NCBI GenBank assembly: GCA_022841475.1
Contig: JALHRJ010000031.1
Location: forward strand, 1 to 49,258
Source of the DNA: Cyclobacteriaceae bacterium
GTDB taxonomy: Bacteria > Bacteroidota > Bacteroidia > Cytophagales > Cyclobacteriaceae
Reading direction: 5' to 3'
Length of the DNA: 49,258 nt
Below the pieces are notes generated by a model, which saw only the letters and a program-made list of their open reading frames with translations, did no database searches and was not told the DNA's origin. Made by a program: the position numbers and the translations under genes. This document shows, one piece after another, positions 8,467 through 16,645 of this stretch. Numbering within the stretch: position 1 is the stretch's first letter; the number at the start of each line of letters is the position of its first letter.

Positions 8467-10150
8467 TTTTTTGATTTTCGATAAATTGGAAAATAAATCC
8501 CAGCACAACGACTACGAGACAACCAATTATATTATACAGCAAAAAGGCTACCTCGGTAAAAAAGTAACAATACACAATTATGCTTTCGGCTACAATCGCG
8601 GCAAAGAAAATAGCATTGGACTTAATATATTTAAGATAGAAAGCTGATAAGAAGATACCCAGTATGGTTCCGTAAAAAATGGAACCTACAATATTTACGA
8701 ACTGAATCAAGTTTTCTGCCTGGTTTGCGATGGATGCGAATAACATTCCAAAAATTGCCCATCCTGCCGTAAACCACTTTGATGATTTCACATAGTGATA
8801 ATCATCGCCATCTTTTTTAATTGATCGTTTATAAATATCTACTGTAGTGGTAGAAGCCAATGCATTGAGTTCGGAAGCCGTAGATGACATGGCAGCCATA
8901 AAGACAACCGCCATTAATAAACCAATCAGTCCGTGCGGTAAGTAAGCCATTACAAACGTGATAAACACATAATCTTTGTCCAGTGTATTTGATCCGGGTA
9001 AGGCAGTTGAAATTTGTTCTTTAACCTTAGATCGAATTTGCTTTTCAGAGTCCTGAATGGTTGCAAAGGTTTTTCTGGATTGTTCGATAAGCATAGGATC
9101 ATCCTTACGAATAGCATCTACCAGGTTTTCTGCTTCATTTCGTTTATCGGCAAATACTTCATCGTATTCACCTTCCAGAGCAGTAATGGCTCCTGCGTAT
9201 TCCGTTTGCATTGCTTTGTCTTTCAGCGATTGGTTATGGAAAACAGGTGCCTGATGAAATTGGTAAAAGACAAAGACAAGGATACCTATATACAAGATGA
9301 TGAATTGCATAGGCACTTTTAGCAAGCCGTTAAACAACAATCCTAATCGACTTTCTGTAACTGATTTGCCGCCTAAGTACCTGCCTACCTGAGATTGATC
9401 GGCACCAAAATATGACATGAACAAAAACAACCCGCCAATTAAACCCGACCAGATATTATAACGCTCTGTTAAGTCAAAGGAAACATCTACTAAATTCATT
9501 TTGCCCATTACACCGGCTAATTGGAAGGCCTCTGTGAATGAAATATCTTTAGGGAGTTTATAAAACGCAGTAAGTCCAGCAATGATCATCCCCGCCATAA
9601 TAATGGTAAGTTGATATTTTTGGGTCATACTCACCGCTTTGGTTCCGCCACTTACTGTATAGATCATCACCAGCGAACCGATGAAGATTGTGGTAAAATT
9701 AATGTTCCAATCTAAAATTGTAGATAAAATTAATGAAGGTGCATAAATGGTGATTCCAACCGACAAGCCACGAAGCATTAAGAATAGGAATGCAGCGAGC
9801 GATCGTGTCTTCAAGTCAAATCGAGTTTCCAGGTATTCGTACGCTGTATAAACTTTAAGTCTATGATATAGTGGAACGGCAGTAACACTGAGAATAACCA
9901 TAGCGAGCGGTAAACCGAAATAAAATTGAAGAAACCGCATCCCGTCTTCATATGCCTGGCCGGGGGTAGATAGAAATGTAATCGCGCTGGCTTGTGTGGC
10001 CATAATCGATAGGCAAACATTCCACCAGGGTAAACTTTTATTTCCTAAAAGATATCCATCGATATTTTTACTACCCCTACCTTTAAGTGTGCCATAAGTA
10101 ACAATCAGTGCCAGGGTAACAAATAAAATTATCCAGTCGATTGAATTCAT
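8450..10150 (-). CDS. Sodium:solute symporter (SSS family)
   Basis: 566 residues with about 13 hydrophobic segments. Family marks include GRGSKNIDGYLLGNKSLPWW near the N-terminus, the unwound first core helix region (SIMATQASAITFLSTPGQAYEDG) and FMAAMSSTASELNALASTTTVDIYKR in the second half, whose Ser residues line the Na+ site in SSS proteins. A soluble, charged insert (about residues 310-390) interrupts the second half. It should couple Na+ entry to uptake of an unidentified solute at the inner membrane. It is the last gene of a three-gene operon; its ATG overlaps the stop of a 41-residue membrane protein, and the deacetylase at the front suggests an amino-sugar-derived or glycoside substrate, which is inference. 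Confidence 0.92.
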   Translation of the reverse strand: MNSIDWIILFVTLALIVTYGTLKGRGSKNIDGYLLGNKSLPWWNVCLSIMATQASAITFLSTPGQAYEDGMRFLQFYFGLPLAMVILSVTAVPLYHRLKVYTAYEYLETRFDLKTRSLAAFLFLMLRGLSVGITIYAPSLILSTILDWNINFTTIFIGSLVMIYTVSGGTKAVSMTQKYQLTIIMAGMIIAGLTAFYKLPKDISFTEAFQLAGVMGKMNLVDVSFDLTERYNIWSGLIGGLFLFMSYFGADQSQVGRYLGGKSVTESRLGLLFNGLLKVPMQFIILYIGILVFVFYQFHQAPVFHNQSLKDKAMQTEYAGAITALEGEYDEVFADKRNEAENLVDAIRKDDPMLIEQSRKTFATIQDSEKQIRSKVKEQISTALPGSNTLDKDYVFITFVMAYLPHGLIGLLMAVVFMAAMSSTASELNALASTTTVDIYKRSIKKDGDDYHYVKSSKWFTAGWAIFGMLFASIANQAENLIQFVNIVGSIFYGTILGIFLSAFYLKYIKSNAIFFAAIVAESIIVYCYFFTEVAFLLYNIIGCLVVVVLGFIFQFIENQKTKKAS

Positions 10151-10272
10151 CGGAAAGAATTAGTTATTACATAATAAACAATGATTTGTGCCGCTAACAC
10201 AAGCATGACAAACCAATACCAGCCACTCCACGTTGAAAAGACCGGTGGCTTTTCGTTCTGATCTTCGCTCAT
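10147..10272 (-). CDS. 41-residue single-helix membrane protein
   Basis: A small gene between the deacetylase and the symporter. Its ATG (10272-10270) overlaps the deacetylase stop as ATGA, and its TGA (10149-10147) overlaps the symporter ATG in the same way. The product has an acidic, polar N-terminus (MSEDQNEKPP), an aromatic cluster (STWSGWYWF), a hydrophobic helix (VMLVLAAQIIVYYVI) and a short basic tail. One membrane-spanning segment with the N-terminus inside is likely. By analogy with small partner proteins of some Na+ symporters it may be an accessory subunit. I do not recognise a named family. Confidence 0.82.
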   Translation of the reverse strand: MSEDQNEKPPVFSTWSGWYWFVMLVLAAQIIVYYVITNSFR

Positions 10273-12785
10273 TTCTTTTTTGATTTTACTTTAGCTGATG
10301 GATTGCTTTTTACGTTGCTAAGTGAGACAAGATTGGCAAAAAGTTTATATGCGCCCGGCACACCTTCTGGCAACTCTCGGAAGAATGACAAGCCGGTGTG
10401 TACATAATACCCCGCACCATACTTTGCGATCAATAAACTTCCGTCACGTGCCGGTTCGCCTTTATCATTCATGGAAAGCAACGCCTCAAACGAATCATTC
10501 CACTTCGATGGAAAATAAAGTCCACGCTCCTGTACCCAGCCTTCGAAATCTTTGGCAGTAATTTTATTGGGATAATTTAATGCCGGATGTTCTGGTTTCA
10601 AAATCCGAACTTCACTATTCTCCTGGGTAACGCGTTCGCGGGACAAGGTAAGAGGATATGGGGCAATCTTATCAGCCTCAATTTCCAAATCGTTGCTGGT
10701 ATTGTATTGAACAACCAGAGTACCACCTTCTTTTACATACTCCAATAACGTTGGCATCATAAAACGGATTCGCTCATTCGTATTGAGTGTTCGTATACCC
10801 AGCACAACCGCATCTACCCGTTTTAAATTTGCGGAAGTAACCTCGTCATTTTTCATTTCCCAGACTTCATAACCCAGGTTTCTCAAACTGGAGGGAATCT
10901 CATCGCCTGCTCCTTTGATGTATGCAATCACTGATCCCTCCTTCTTGATATTAATCCGCAACGCTCTTGCTTTGGCAGGAGGTAAAAGTGTTTGCACCGG
11001 TATGTGATCATATTGTATTTGACGGATGGAATTGGAAAAACTCTGGCCATCAATTTCAGCTACAGCCCCTATCGACCCATCAAACTCTTCGCTACCACCC
11101 TTCACTTTAAAGGATAAAGTTTGCTCTTCATTGATTTTATTCAGCTCAAAGGGAATCGAAGCCGGGTCTGAGACCCACCCCTTTGGTAATTGAAGTTTTA
11201 ATAATCCGTTGATGTTTTTTATTGAAGCAGATTTGATTAAAATATTAATTAACTGTGGCGACTGATCATTGAAAACGAATACAGATTGTGAGAAATTAGT
11301 AAAGACCGGGGGCACAACTTCAAAGGGGCGCATCAGTTCTCCTTTTACCGGATCAGTCCATTTGTAAATAACCGGAACCTGTGTTGATATTTTTTCACCT
11401 AAAACAGATATTGTTGTATGTATAATAATGGCTGCATCATTTTCAGGCATTCCAATGAAAGATTGATCTTTCACGGTATACATTCCCGTTGCGTGTGATT
11501 CCTTTAACCAATAAGGTGCCGAATAATCCACATCAGAGCGAATATGTTTAACCATCTTGAACGTGACAGGTGCATTGTTCTTCAGTGCTATAGAAAAGGC
11601 AGAATCTATGGCAAGGGGTTCACTTTTGATATGATCTAAGGATGCGGATACACCGGATCTATTGATTACTTCCAAGGAAAGATTAATATCATGACCAGGT
11701 GAGGCCATATACTGAGTTGCTTTAACTTCGAGATACAAACCCATACAATCACGGATCAATTGTTCAACCGCGCTTAGTTTGCGAACTTTCCAAACAGCAT
11801 TCTCCAAGGCCATTATTTGTTTTCTTATTTCGAGCAATGCAGGGACACTGGCAGATGGATTCTCTTCAACGAAATCCTGAATTACTTTTTCTACTAACAC
11901 CTGAATTCTTTCGCCACCTTTTACACGAGTCCAGGTTGTATTGATTTTTTCAAAGAGTTCATGTTGAGCCCGATCGCCTTTCACGTATTCAAAAAATTCC
12001 TGTGCATCGCCTCGCATACCTGCTGAACCAAATCCCTGACTTTTATGCTGTGTGCGACTTTCGGCAGCTAGTTCTGAATAGGATTTTCCTAATAGTGCAT
12101 TATAACCTCCAATATTCATTGTTATAATGCCCGGTGTAGTTTCGTTGATGGTTTGATTCCACCACCTTCCGGTATTGGTGTACAATGCACTTACCTGCCA
12201 GGTTCCAAAAGTTGTTATCTGGTCTGGGAAAATTTCGGAGTTGTTGCTGATCTCAAATGCTTCCTCCGCTAATATGGCTGATGAGGTATGATGACCATGC
12301 CCGGCCCGCTCATCGGCAGGAAAACGGGTAAGAATAACATCGGGTTGAAACTGACGAATTACTCGAACTACATCAGAAAGAATCTCTTCTTTATTCCAAA
12401 TCTCCAATGTCTCCTGATGATTTTTTGAAAAGCCAAAGTCGATAGCACGGGTAAAGAATTGTTGTCCGCCATCAATTCGCCTCGCTGCTAATAGCTCTTG
12501 TGTCCGTATCAATCCTAGTAGCTCACCGATCTCAGGCCCGATCAGATTTTGCCCACCATCTCCCCGAGTCATTGACAAATAGGCGGTGGCAGCAAGTCGG
12601 TCATTAGCCAAATAAGTTATAGCTCTGGTGTTCTCATCATCTGGATGGGCAGCTACATAAAGCACTGAACCCAGAAAATTTAGCTTCTTAAGTTTAAGTT
12701 TAATCTCCGAGGCCGAAGGCTGATGATTTTGCGCGGTACTTGCGACAGAAAAAGTAATTACTGCAATAAGGACGAATAAACGCAT
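10269..12785 (-). CDS. PIG-L family deacetylase with C-terminal extension
   Basis: 838 residues with a signal peptide (ending near ASTAQ). The PIG-L/LmbE domain (about residues 35-260) starts with the Zn-binding AAHPDDE motif (His47, Asp50), followed by MTRGDGGQNLIG and RFPADERAGHGHHTSSA, which supplies further metal-ligand His residues. The family removes N-acetyl groups from GlcNAc-type substrates. The remaining ~570 residues are beta-rich and then include a Rossmann-like stretch near residues 630-720 (VDAVVLGIRTLNTNERI, GGTLVVQYNTSNDLE) that resembles a glutamine-amidotransferase-like fold. It is the first gene of the operon with the 41-residue protein and SSS symporter. Likely exported. 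The physiological substrate is unknown. Confidence 0.9.
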   Translation of the reverse strand: MRLFVLIAVITFSVASTAQNHQPSASEIKLKLKKLNFLGSVLYVAAHPDDENTRAITYLANDRLAATAYLSMTRGDGGQNLIGPEIGELLGLIRTQELLAARRIDGGQQFFTRAIDFGFSKNHQETLEIWNKEEILSDVVRVIRQFQPDVILTRFPADERAGHGHHTSSAILAEEAFEISNNSEIFPDQITTFGTWQVSALYTNTGRWWNQTINETTPGIITMNIGGYNALLGKSYSELAAESRTQHKSQGFGSAGMRGDAQEFFEYVKGDRAQHELFEKINTTWTRVKGGERIQVLVEKVIQDFVEENPSASVPALLEIRKQIMALENAVWKVRKLSAVEQLIRDCMGLYLEVKATQYMASPGHDINLSLEVINRSGVSASLDHIKSEPLAIDSAFSIALKNNAPVTFKMVKHIRSDVDYSAPYWLKESHATGMYTVKDQSFIGMPENDAAIIIHTTISVLGEKISTQVPVIYKWTDPVKGELMRPFEVVPPVFTNFSQSVFVFNDQSPQLINILIKSASIKNINGLLKLQLPKGWVSDPASIPFELNKINEEQTLSFKVKGGSEEFDGSIGAVAEIDGQSFSNSIRQIQYDHIPVQTLLPPAKARALRINIKKEGSVIAYIKGAGDEIPSSLRNLGYEVWEMKNDEVTSANLKRVDAVVLGIRTLNTNERIRFMMPTLLEYVKEGGTLVVQYNTSNDLEIEADKIAPYPLTLSRERVTQENSEVRILKPEHPALNYPNKITAKDFEGWVQERGLYFPSKWNDSFEALLSMNDKGEPARDGSLLIAKYGAGYYVHTGLSFFRELPEGVPGAYKLFANLVSLSNVKSNPSAKVKSKKK

Positions 12786-12884
12786 TTGGCGAACGGATTA
12801 AACCGTGAAATAAAGCAAAAAAAAGTAATCCACCGGATTGGGTGAATGAGCGGCTTCAAATTGTTTTCAATGGAGTTGTTAAGG

Positions 12885-13379
12885 TTAGAATTTTCCTCGC
12901 TTCTCCCCGTTTACATAGAAAGTTCCATCTTCCTCAACCAGCAAATAAATTTGACTAATTGGCTTTTTGCGATCATCTAAAAATAGCACAGTATGGGAAT
13001 GTGGAACGATACGATCTTTAATGTCCTCAGAAAAACCCCACTTAATTTCAACCTGTGTATTTTTGGTTGCTTTTCGATTAGCAATCGTTTTACCATTAGA
13101 ATCTATAGCTTTAACTCTTGTTTCCTGATCGGATAATGAGAGGACCGTTACCGTTACCAGTAAGTATGGTAGTGGGCCACCGGGTTTATGACTCCGCTTT
13201 TCAACCGCTTCATAATCGGCCTTTTTCTCTTCCTGCGGTCTTTCTTTAAAAGAATAATCAACTTTCACCTCAAACTCCTCTGAGGGTTTATTGCGTATTT
13301 CTGTCTGATCAGAACTTAGTTGAATAGAAACAATGGCAAAACTTAAAATCAAATGATAAATTGTACCGATTGCCTTCAT
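12885..13379 (-). CDS. Hypothetical secreted protein
   Basis: 164 residues. A hydrophobic N-terminal stretch (about residues 5-22) fits a signal peptide or anchor. The rest is charged: a Lys/Glu-rich linker (about 35-65), then beta-strand-like segments (PYLLVTVTVLSLSD, TVLFLDDRKKPISQIYLLVEEDGTFYV). It has no Cys and no motif I recognise. The gene is alone, divergent from the cyclophilin gene. Even codon use and a clean start support a real gene; no function can be proposed. Confidence 0.6.
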   Translation of the reverse strand: MKAIGTIYHLILSFAIVSIQLSSDQTEIRNKPSEEFEVKVDYSFKERPQEEKKADYEAVEKRSHKPGGPLPYLLVTVTVLSLSDQETRVKAIDSNGKTIANRKATKNTQVEIKWGFSEDIKDRIVPHSHTVLFLDDRKKPISQIYLLVEEDGTFYVNGEKRGKF

Positions 13380-13422
13380 AAGATAGTCAAGGTATCACTA
13401 CGTTTGATGATTACCAAACTTC

Positions 13423-13453
13423 TTGGCATAGTGCGGCATTCTGGTTTTATTTG
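13423..13453 (+). promoter_or_regulatory. Candidate promoter for cyclophilin gene
   Basis: TTG at 13423-13425 and TTTATTTG at 13446-13453 (one mismatch to TAnnTTTG) lie 17 nt upstream of the start codon. Weak pattern match. Confidence 0.3.
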
Positions 13454-13470
13454 CACAAAATTAAATTCTA

Positions 13471-13914
13471 ATGAAAACAGCTGAAATACACACAAAGAAG
13501 GGAGTAATGAAGATACAATTCTTTGAAAAAGATGCACCCAATACAGTTAAGAATTTTGTCGACCTCGCCAAAAAAGGTTTTTATGATGGACTTATTTTCC
13601 ATCGGGTAATACCTAATTTCATGATTCAGGGAGGTTGTCCTAATGGAAAAGGCAATGGTGGACCGGGTTATAAAATTGACTGCGAACTTACTGGTGAAAA
13701 CCAATTCCACGATCGTGGAGTACTTTCCATGGCGCATGCCGGTCGTAATACAGGTGGTTCGCAGTTTTTCATTTGTCATAACCGGCAAGGCACAAAACAC
13801 CTCGATCGCAACCATACTGTGTTTGGAAAAGTTTATGAAGGTCTGGACGTAATTGATCAGATTCGTGCAGGCGATGTAATGGAAAAAGTTGTTATCAACG
13901 AAGCCGAAGCTTAA
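13471..13914 (+). CDS. Cyclophilin-type peptidyl-prolyl isomerase
   Basis: 147 residues with no signal peptide, so a cytoplasmic single-domain cyclophilin. The core motifs are readable: [31 protein letters not shown] shows the catalytic Arg of FHRV and the PNFMIQGG strand (residues ~26-54), then [17 protein letters not shown] and [11 protein letters not shown]. It accelerates cis-trans isomerisation of Xaa-Pro bonds. The gene is monocistronic and is followed about 100 nt later by a strong terminator. Confidence 0.96.
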   Translation: MKTAEIHTKKGVMKIQFFEKDAPNTVKNFVDLAKKGFYDGLIFHRVIPNFMIQGGCPNGKGNGGPGYKIDCELTGENQFHDRGVLSMAHAGRNTGGSQFFICHNRQGTKHLDRNHTVFGKVYEGLDVIDQIRAGDVMEKVVINEAEA

Positions 13915-14014
13915 CGCGAATAGATAATCCGTGGCAGAAGCGTTGGCTTTACCCAATGCAATGAGATTATTAAGAATGTGGAGCTCAAAATTAAAATCGG
14001 AAGCAGATGAAAAA

Positions 14015-14050
14015 GGCGTCAGACATGGTAATGTGTCTGACGCCTTTTGT
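14015..14050 (+). terminator. Rho-independent terminator
   Basis: GGCGTCAGACA (14015-14025) and TGTCTGACGCC (14034-14044) form a perfect 11-bp stem with an 8-nt loop, flanked by AAAA and followed by TTTTGTTTT. It terminates the cyclophilin transcript, about 100 nt after the stop codon. Confidence 0.88.
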
Positions 14051-14105
14051 TTTATCTGAATCTTAGATAGATGTCAAAAGAATAAATTGAATACCTTTAA
14101 TACTT

Positions 14106-15011
14106 ATGAAGCGACTTGGGGTTCACATAATGAGTTGTTTGTTCATTATTTTCTTTGCCATGGCGTGCAAGGAAAATCGATCCGATCGGTTTGTAGAACT
14201 TGAAGGGCATAAGCAGCACATTTTAGATATGGGCGAAGGAAGCCCGGTGGTAATTTTTATTACCGGAGCTGGCGCTGACCTCGAGAATTTCAGCGAAGTG
14301 CAAACGGAGATTGCCAAACTTACCCGCACCTTGTCATATGATCGCGCAGGCGTTGGCTTATCGGAAGAATTGAATACTGAACGCACAGTCGACCACTTTG
14401 CCATTGAACTTCACCAGATTCTGGAGAAAGAAAAAATTGATCCTCCGTACCTGATTGTAAGCCATTCGCTGGGCGGATTTATTGCAAGGTGGTTCGTGCA
14501 CGAGTACCCTGCACAAGTGACAGGAATGGTACTGATTGATCCGGCTTACGAAGGCTTTATGGATACCATCCGCAACACCCGAAGTGAAGAACAGCGCAGA
14601 AAAATGAAGGACATGGTAGATCTTGGGATCGTCAATAAACCCAAAGCCTCGCGTAAGGAACTTGAGTATCTTAAACAAGATGAAGAACTGATGCGAAGTG
14701 CCAAACTTCCGGATAACATACCCATTACCATGCTTACTTCAGGACGCTTCTCTGAACAGGAACGCGAAGCAGGAGCAACAGCCGAAGATATTGCCCGTTG
14801 GGTAAAGTTTCATGAACGACTAAAACTTCAAGCTCCACAGATGAAACACATTGTAACTGAAAAGAGTGGAACATTTATTCATCAGGAAGAGCCGGACCTG
14901 GTGATTGCCGAAATAAAAAGTATACTGGAGACGTTGCAGTTGATACCAGCGCATGTGCCTGAAGAAAATGAACTTCCCGAAGGTGATTCGACACGCATAC
15001 AGGAGGAATGA
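14106..15011 (+). CDS. Alpha/beta hydrolase lipoprotein
   Basis: 301 residues. The leader ends with lipobox FAMAC (Cys21), so the enzyme is probably lipid-anchored in the envelope. The fold is recognisable: VVIFITGAGADLENF (oxyanion region), SYDRAGVGLSEE, then the nucleophile elbow VSHSLGGF with Ser121, LIDPAYEG, and an acid and His expected in the C-terminal third. The family covers esterases, lipases and related hydrolases; no substrate can be named. The C-terminus (about residues 275-301) is Glu/Pro-rich and probably disordered. Monocistronic. Confidence 0.88.
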   Translation: MKRLGVHIMSCLFIIFFAMACKENRSDRFVELEGHKQHILDMGEGSPVVIFITGAGADLENFSEVQTEIAKLTRTLSYDRAGVGLSEELNTERTVDHFAIELHQILEKEKIDPPYLIVSHSLGGFIARWFVHEYPAQVTGMVLIDPAYEGFMDTIRNTRSEEQRRKMKDMVDLGIVNKPKASRKELEYLKQDEELMRSAKLPDNIPITMLTSGRFSEQEREAGATAEDIARWVKFHERLKLQAPQMKHIVTEKSGTFIHQEEPDLVIAEIKSILETLQLIPAHVPEENELPEGDSTRIQEE

Positions 15012-15118
15012 GTTTGGTGAAAGTCATTAGCATCTCTGGTGCGAGATCGCAGATGACCACACAATTGTGTAGAGATGTAATAGAATAGTGTAAGTCAAAA
15101 GAAGAACAAGAACAATAC

Positions 15119-15370
15119 TTAGTTTCTTTTGGATGTTTTTCTATGCTTAGGCGGCTTTGTTTTTCTGGCCTTTTTGTCCTGTTTTTTTGCGCGACTCACC
15201 TTTTTTGATACATCCACACTGCGACCCTTCCCTTTTCCTTTATTATGGTCTGAAGCCATCCGTTGCTCAGGAGTTAGGCGGGCACGTTCCTCTTTGGATG
15301 AATTACGTTGCGCGGAGGCATAAGATACGCCTAGAACCAATAAGGTGGTAATGATCAAAAGTCTTTTCAT
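15119..15370 (-). CDS. Small secreted highly basic protein
   Basis: About 83 residues from the chosen start (MKRLLIITTLL), which gives a standard signal peptide ending ASAQ; an upstream in-frame ATG would add four residues. The mature ~63 residues are very rich in Lys and Arg (KGKGKGRS, KKVSRAKKQDKKARK, KHRKTSKRN) and preceded by ERARLTPEQRMASDH. Low complexity and charge suggest a disordered polypeptide that binds polyanions such as LPS or nucleic acid; this is inference. No named family recognised. Confidence 0.6.
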   Translation of the reverse strand: MKRLLIITTLLVLGVSYASAQRNSSKEERARLTPEQRMASDHNKGKGKGRSVDVSKKVSRAKKQDKKARKTKPPKHRKTSKRN

Positions 15371-15432
15371 GGCACAAAACATTAGTCTAATTCAAAGGTA
15401 CGGTTTTATTCAAATTTTAATTTCCTATCAAC

Positions 15433-16632
15433 CTAGGTTAACGTATACTTGACTAATTCTGCAGCACACTTAGCTTTAGCCCGGGCTTCTTCTATGGATT
15501 TACCTTTCGCCAGGCATACGCCCATCCTTCGTTCACCATTAACTTCTGGTTTACCAAATAAGCGAAGTTGTGTATCTGGTTCGCTCAACGCTTCTTCCAG
15601 TCCTGAAAAAATAATGTTTTGCGATTTTCCCTTTACTAAAATTACAGAAGATGCAGAGGGACCTAATTGACGAATGACTGGAATCGGCAACCCTAAGATG
15701 GCACGTACATGCAAGGCAAATTCCGTTAAATCTTGTGAGATCATGGTCACCATACCGGTATCATGCGGACGGGGTGATAATTCGCTGAAATAAACGATGT
15801 CTCCTTTCACAAAGAATTCAACGCCAAAAATTCCATAGCCACCTAGCGCATCCACAACCTGCTTGGCAATTTGTTGGGCTTCGATCAATGCTTTTTCATT
15901 CATAGGATGCGGCTGCCACGACTCCTGATAATCACCATGTTCCTGACGATGTCCAATAGGTTCGCAAAATGACACTCCATCCCGATGCCGAATCGTGAGC
16001 AAGGTTATTTCGTAATCAAAATCAATAAATCCTTCAATAATAACTTTGCCACCACCGCTGCGGCCACCTTCCTGTGCATACTGCCAGGCAGTGTCAATAT
16101 CTTTATCGGTCTTAACAACACTCTGTCCTTTACCCGAAGAACTCATGATCGGTTTCACCACGCAAGGAAATCCGATTCTTCGTACCGAAGTTTCAAAATC
16201 AACCCGGGTGTTGGCAAAACAAAAAGGTGAGGTTTTAACATTTAGTTTATCGGCTGCCAATAGTCTGATACCTTCACGATTCATGGTGAGTCGGGCTGCA
16301 TTAGCCGTTGGCACCACTGTAAATCCTTCCTTCTCTAATGCAACCAAGGTATCGGTAGCAATCGCTTCTACCTCGGGAACGATATAATCTGGTCTTTCCT
16401 TTTCAACTATTTTCCTAAGTGCATTTCCATCAAGCATCGAAAGGGTGTATGACCTATGTGCAACTTGCATTGCCGGGGCATGATCGTAGCGGTCAACTGC
16501 AATGACTTCTACACCATAGCGCTGAAATTCAATGACTACTTCTTTCCCTAGTTCTCCGGAACCCAGCATCATCACCTTGAGCGCAGAGGATGTAAGCGGA
16601 GTTCCAATTTTTATTTCACTTTTCTTATTCAT
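15433..16632 (-). CDS. purT: Formate-dependent GAR formyltransferase PurT
   Basis: About 399 residues from the chosen start [14 protein letters not shown] longer reading frame would run back to 16716 into the upstream gene's end, so the internal ATG 13 nt after that stop is preferred. PurT is an ATP-grasp enzyme that makes formyl-GAR from formate, ATP and GAR in purine synthesis. Visible marks are [17 protein letters not shown] and [19 protein letters not shown] (N-terminal domain), [15 protein letters not shown] (ATP-grasp), GVEFFVKGD and [15 protein letters not shown]. Cytoplasmic. It follows the broken penicillin-acylase gene on the same strand. Confidence 0.95.
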   Translation of the reverse strand: MNKKSEIKIGTPLTSSALKVMMLGSGELGKEVVIEFQRYGVEVIAVDRYDHAPAMQVAHRSYTLSMLDGNALRKIVEKERPDYIVPEVEAIATDTLVALEKEGFTVVPTANAARLTMNREGIRLLAADKLNVKTSPFCFANTRVDFETSVRRIGFPCVVKPIMSSSGKGQSVVKTDKDIDTAWQYAQEGGRSGGGKVIIEGFIDFDYEITLLTIRHRDGVSFCEPIGHRQEHGDYQESWQPHPMNEKALIEAQQIAKQVVDALGGYGIFGVEFFVKGDIVYFSELSPRPHDTGMVTMISQDLTEFALHVRAILGLPIPVIRQLGPSASSVILVKGKSQNIIFSGLEEALSEPDTQLRLFGKPEVNGERRMGVCLAKGKSIEEARAKAKCAAELVKYTLT

Positions 16633-16645
16633 ACTATATTTAATC

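Noticed and set aside
13468..13956. 162-residue frame antisense to the cyclophilin gene
   Set aside because: It is fully opposite a clear cyclophilin with all family motifs; the product has no recognisable features.
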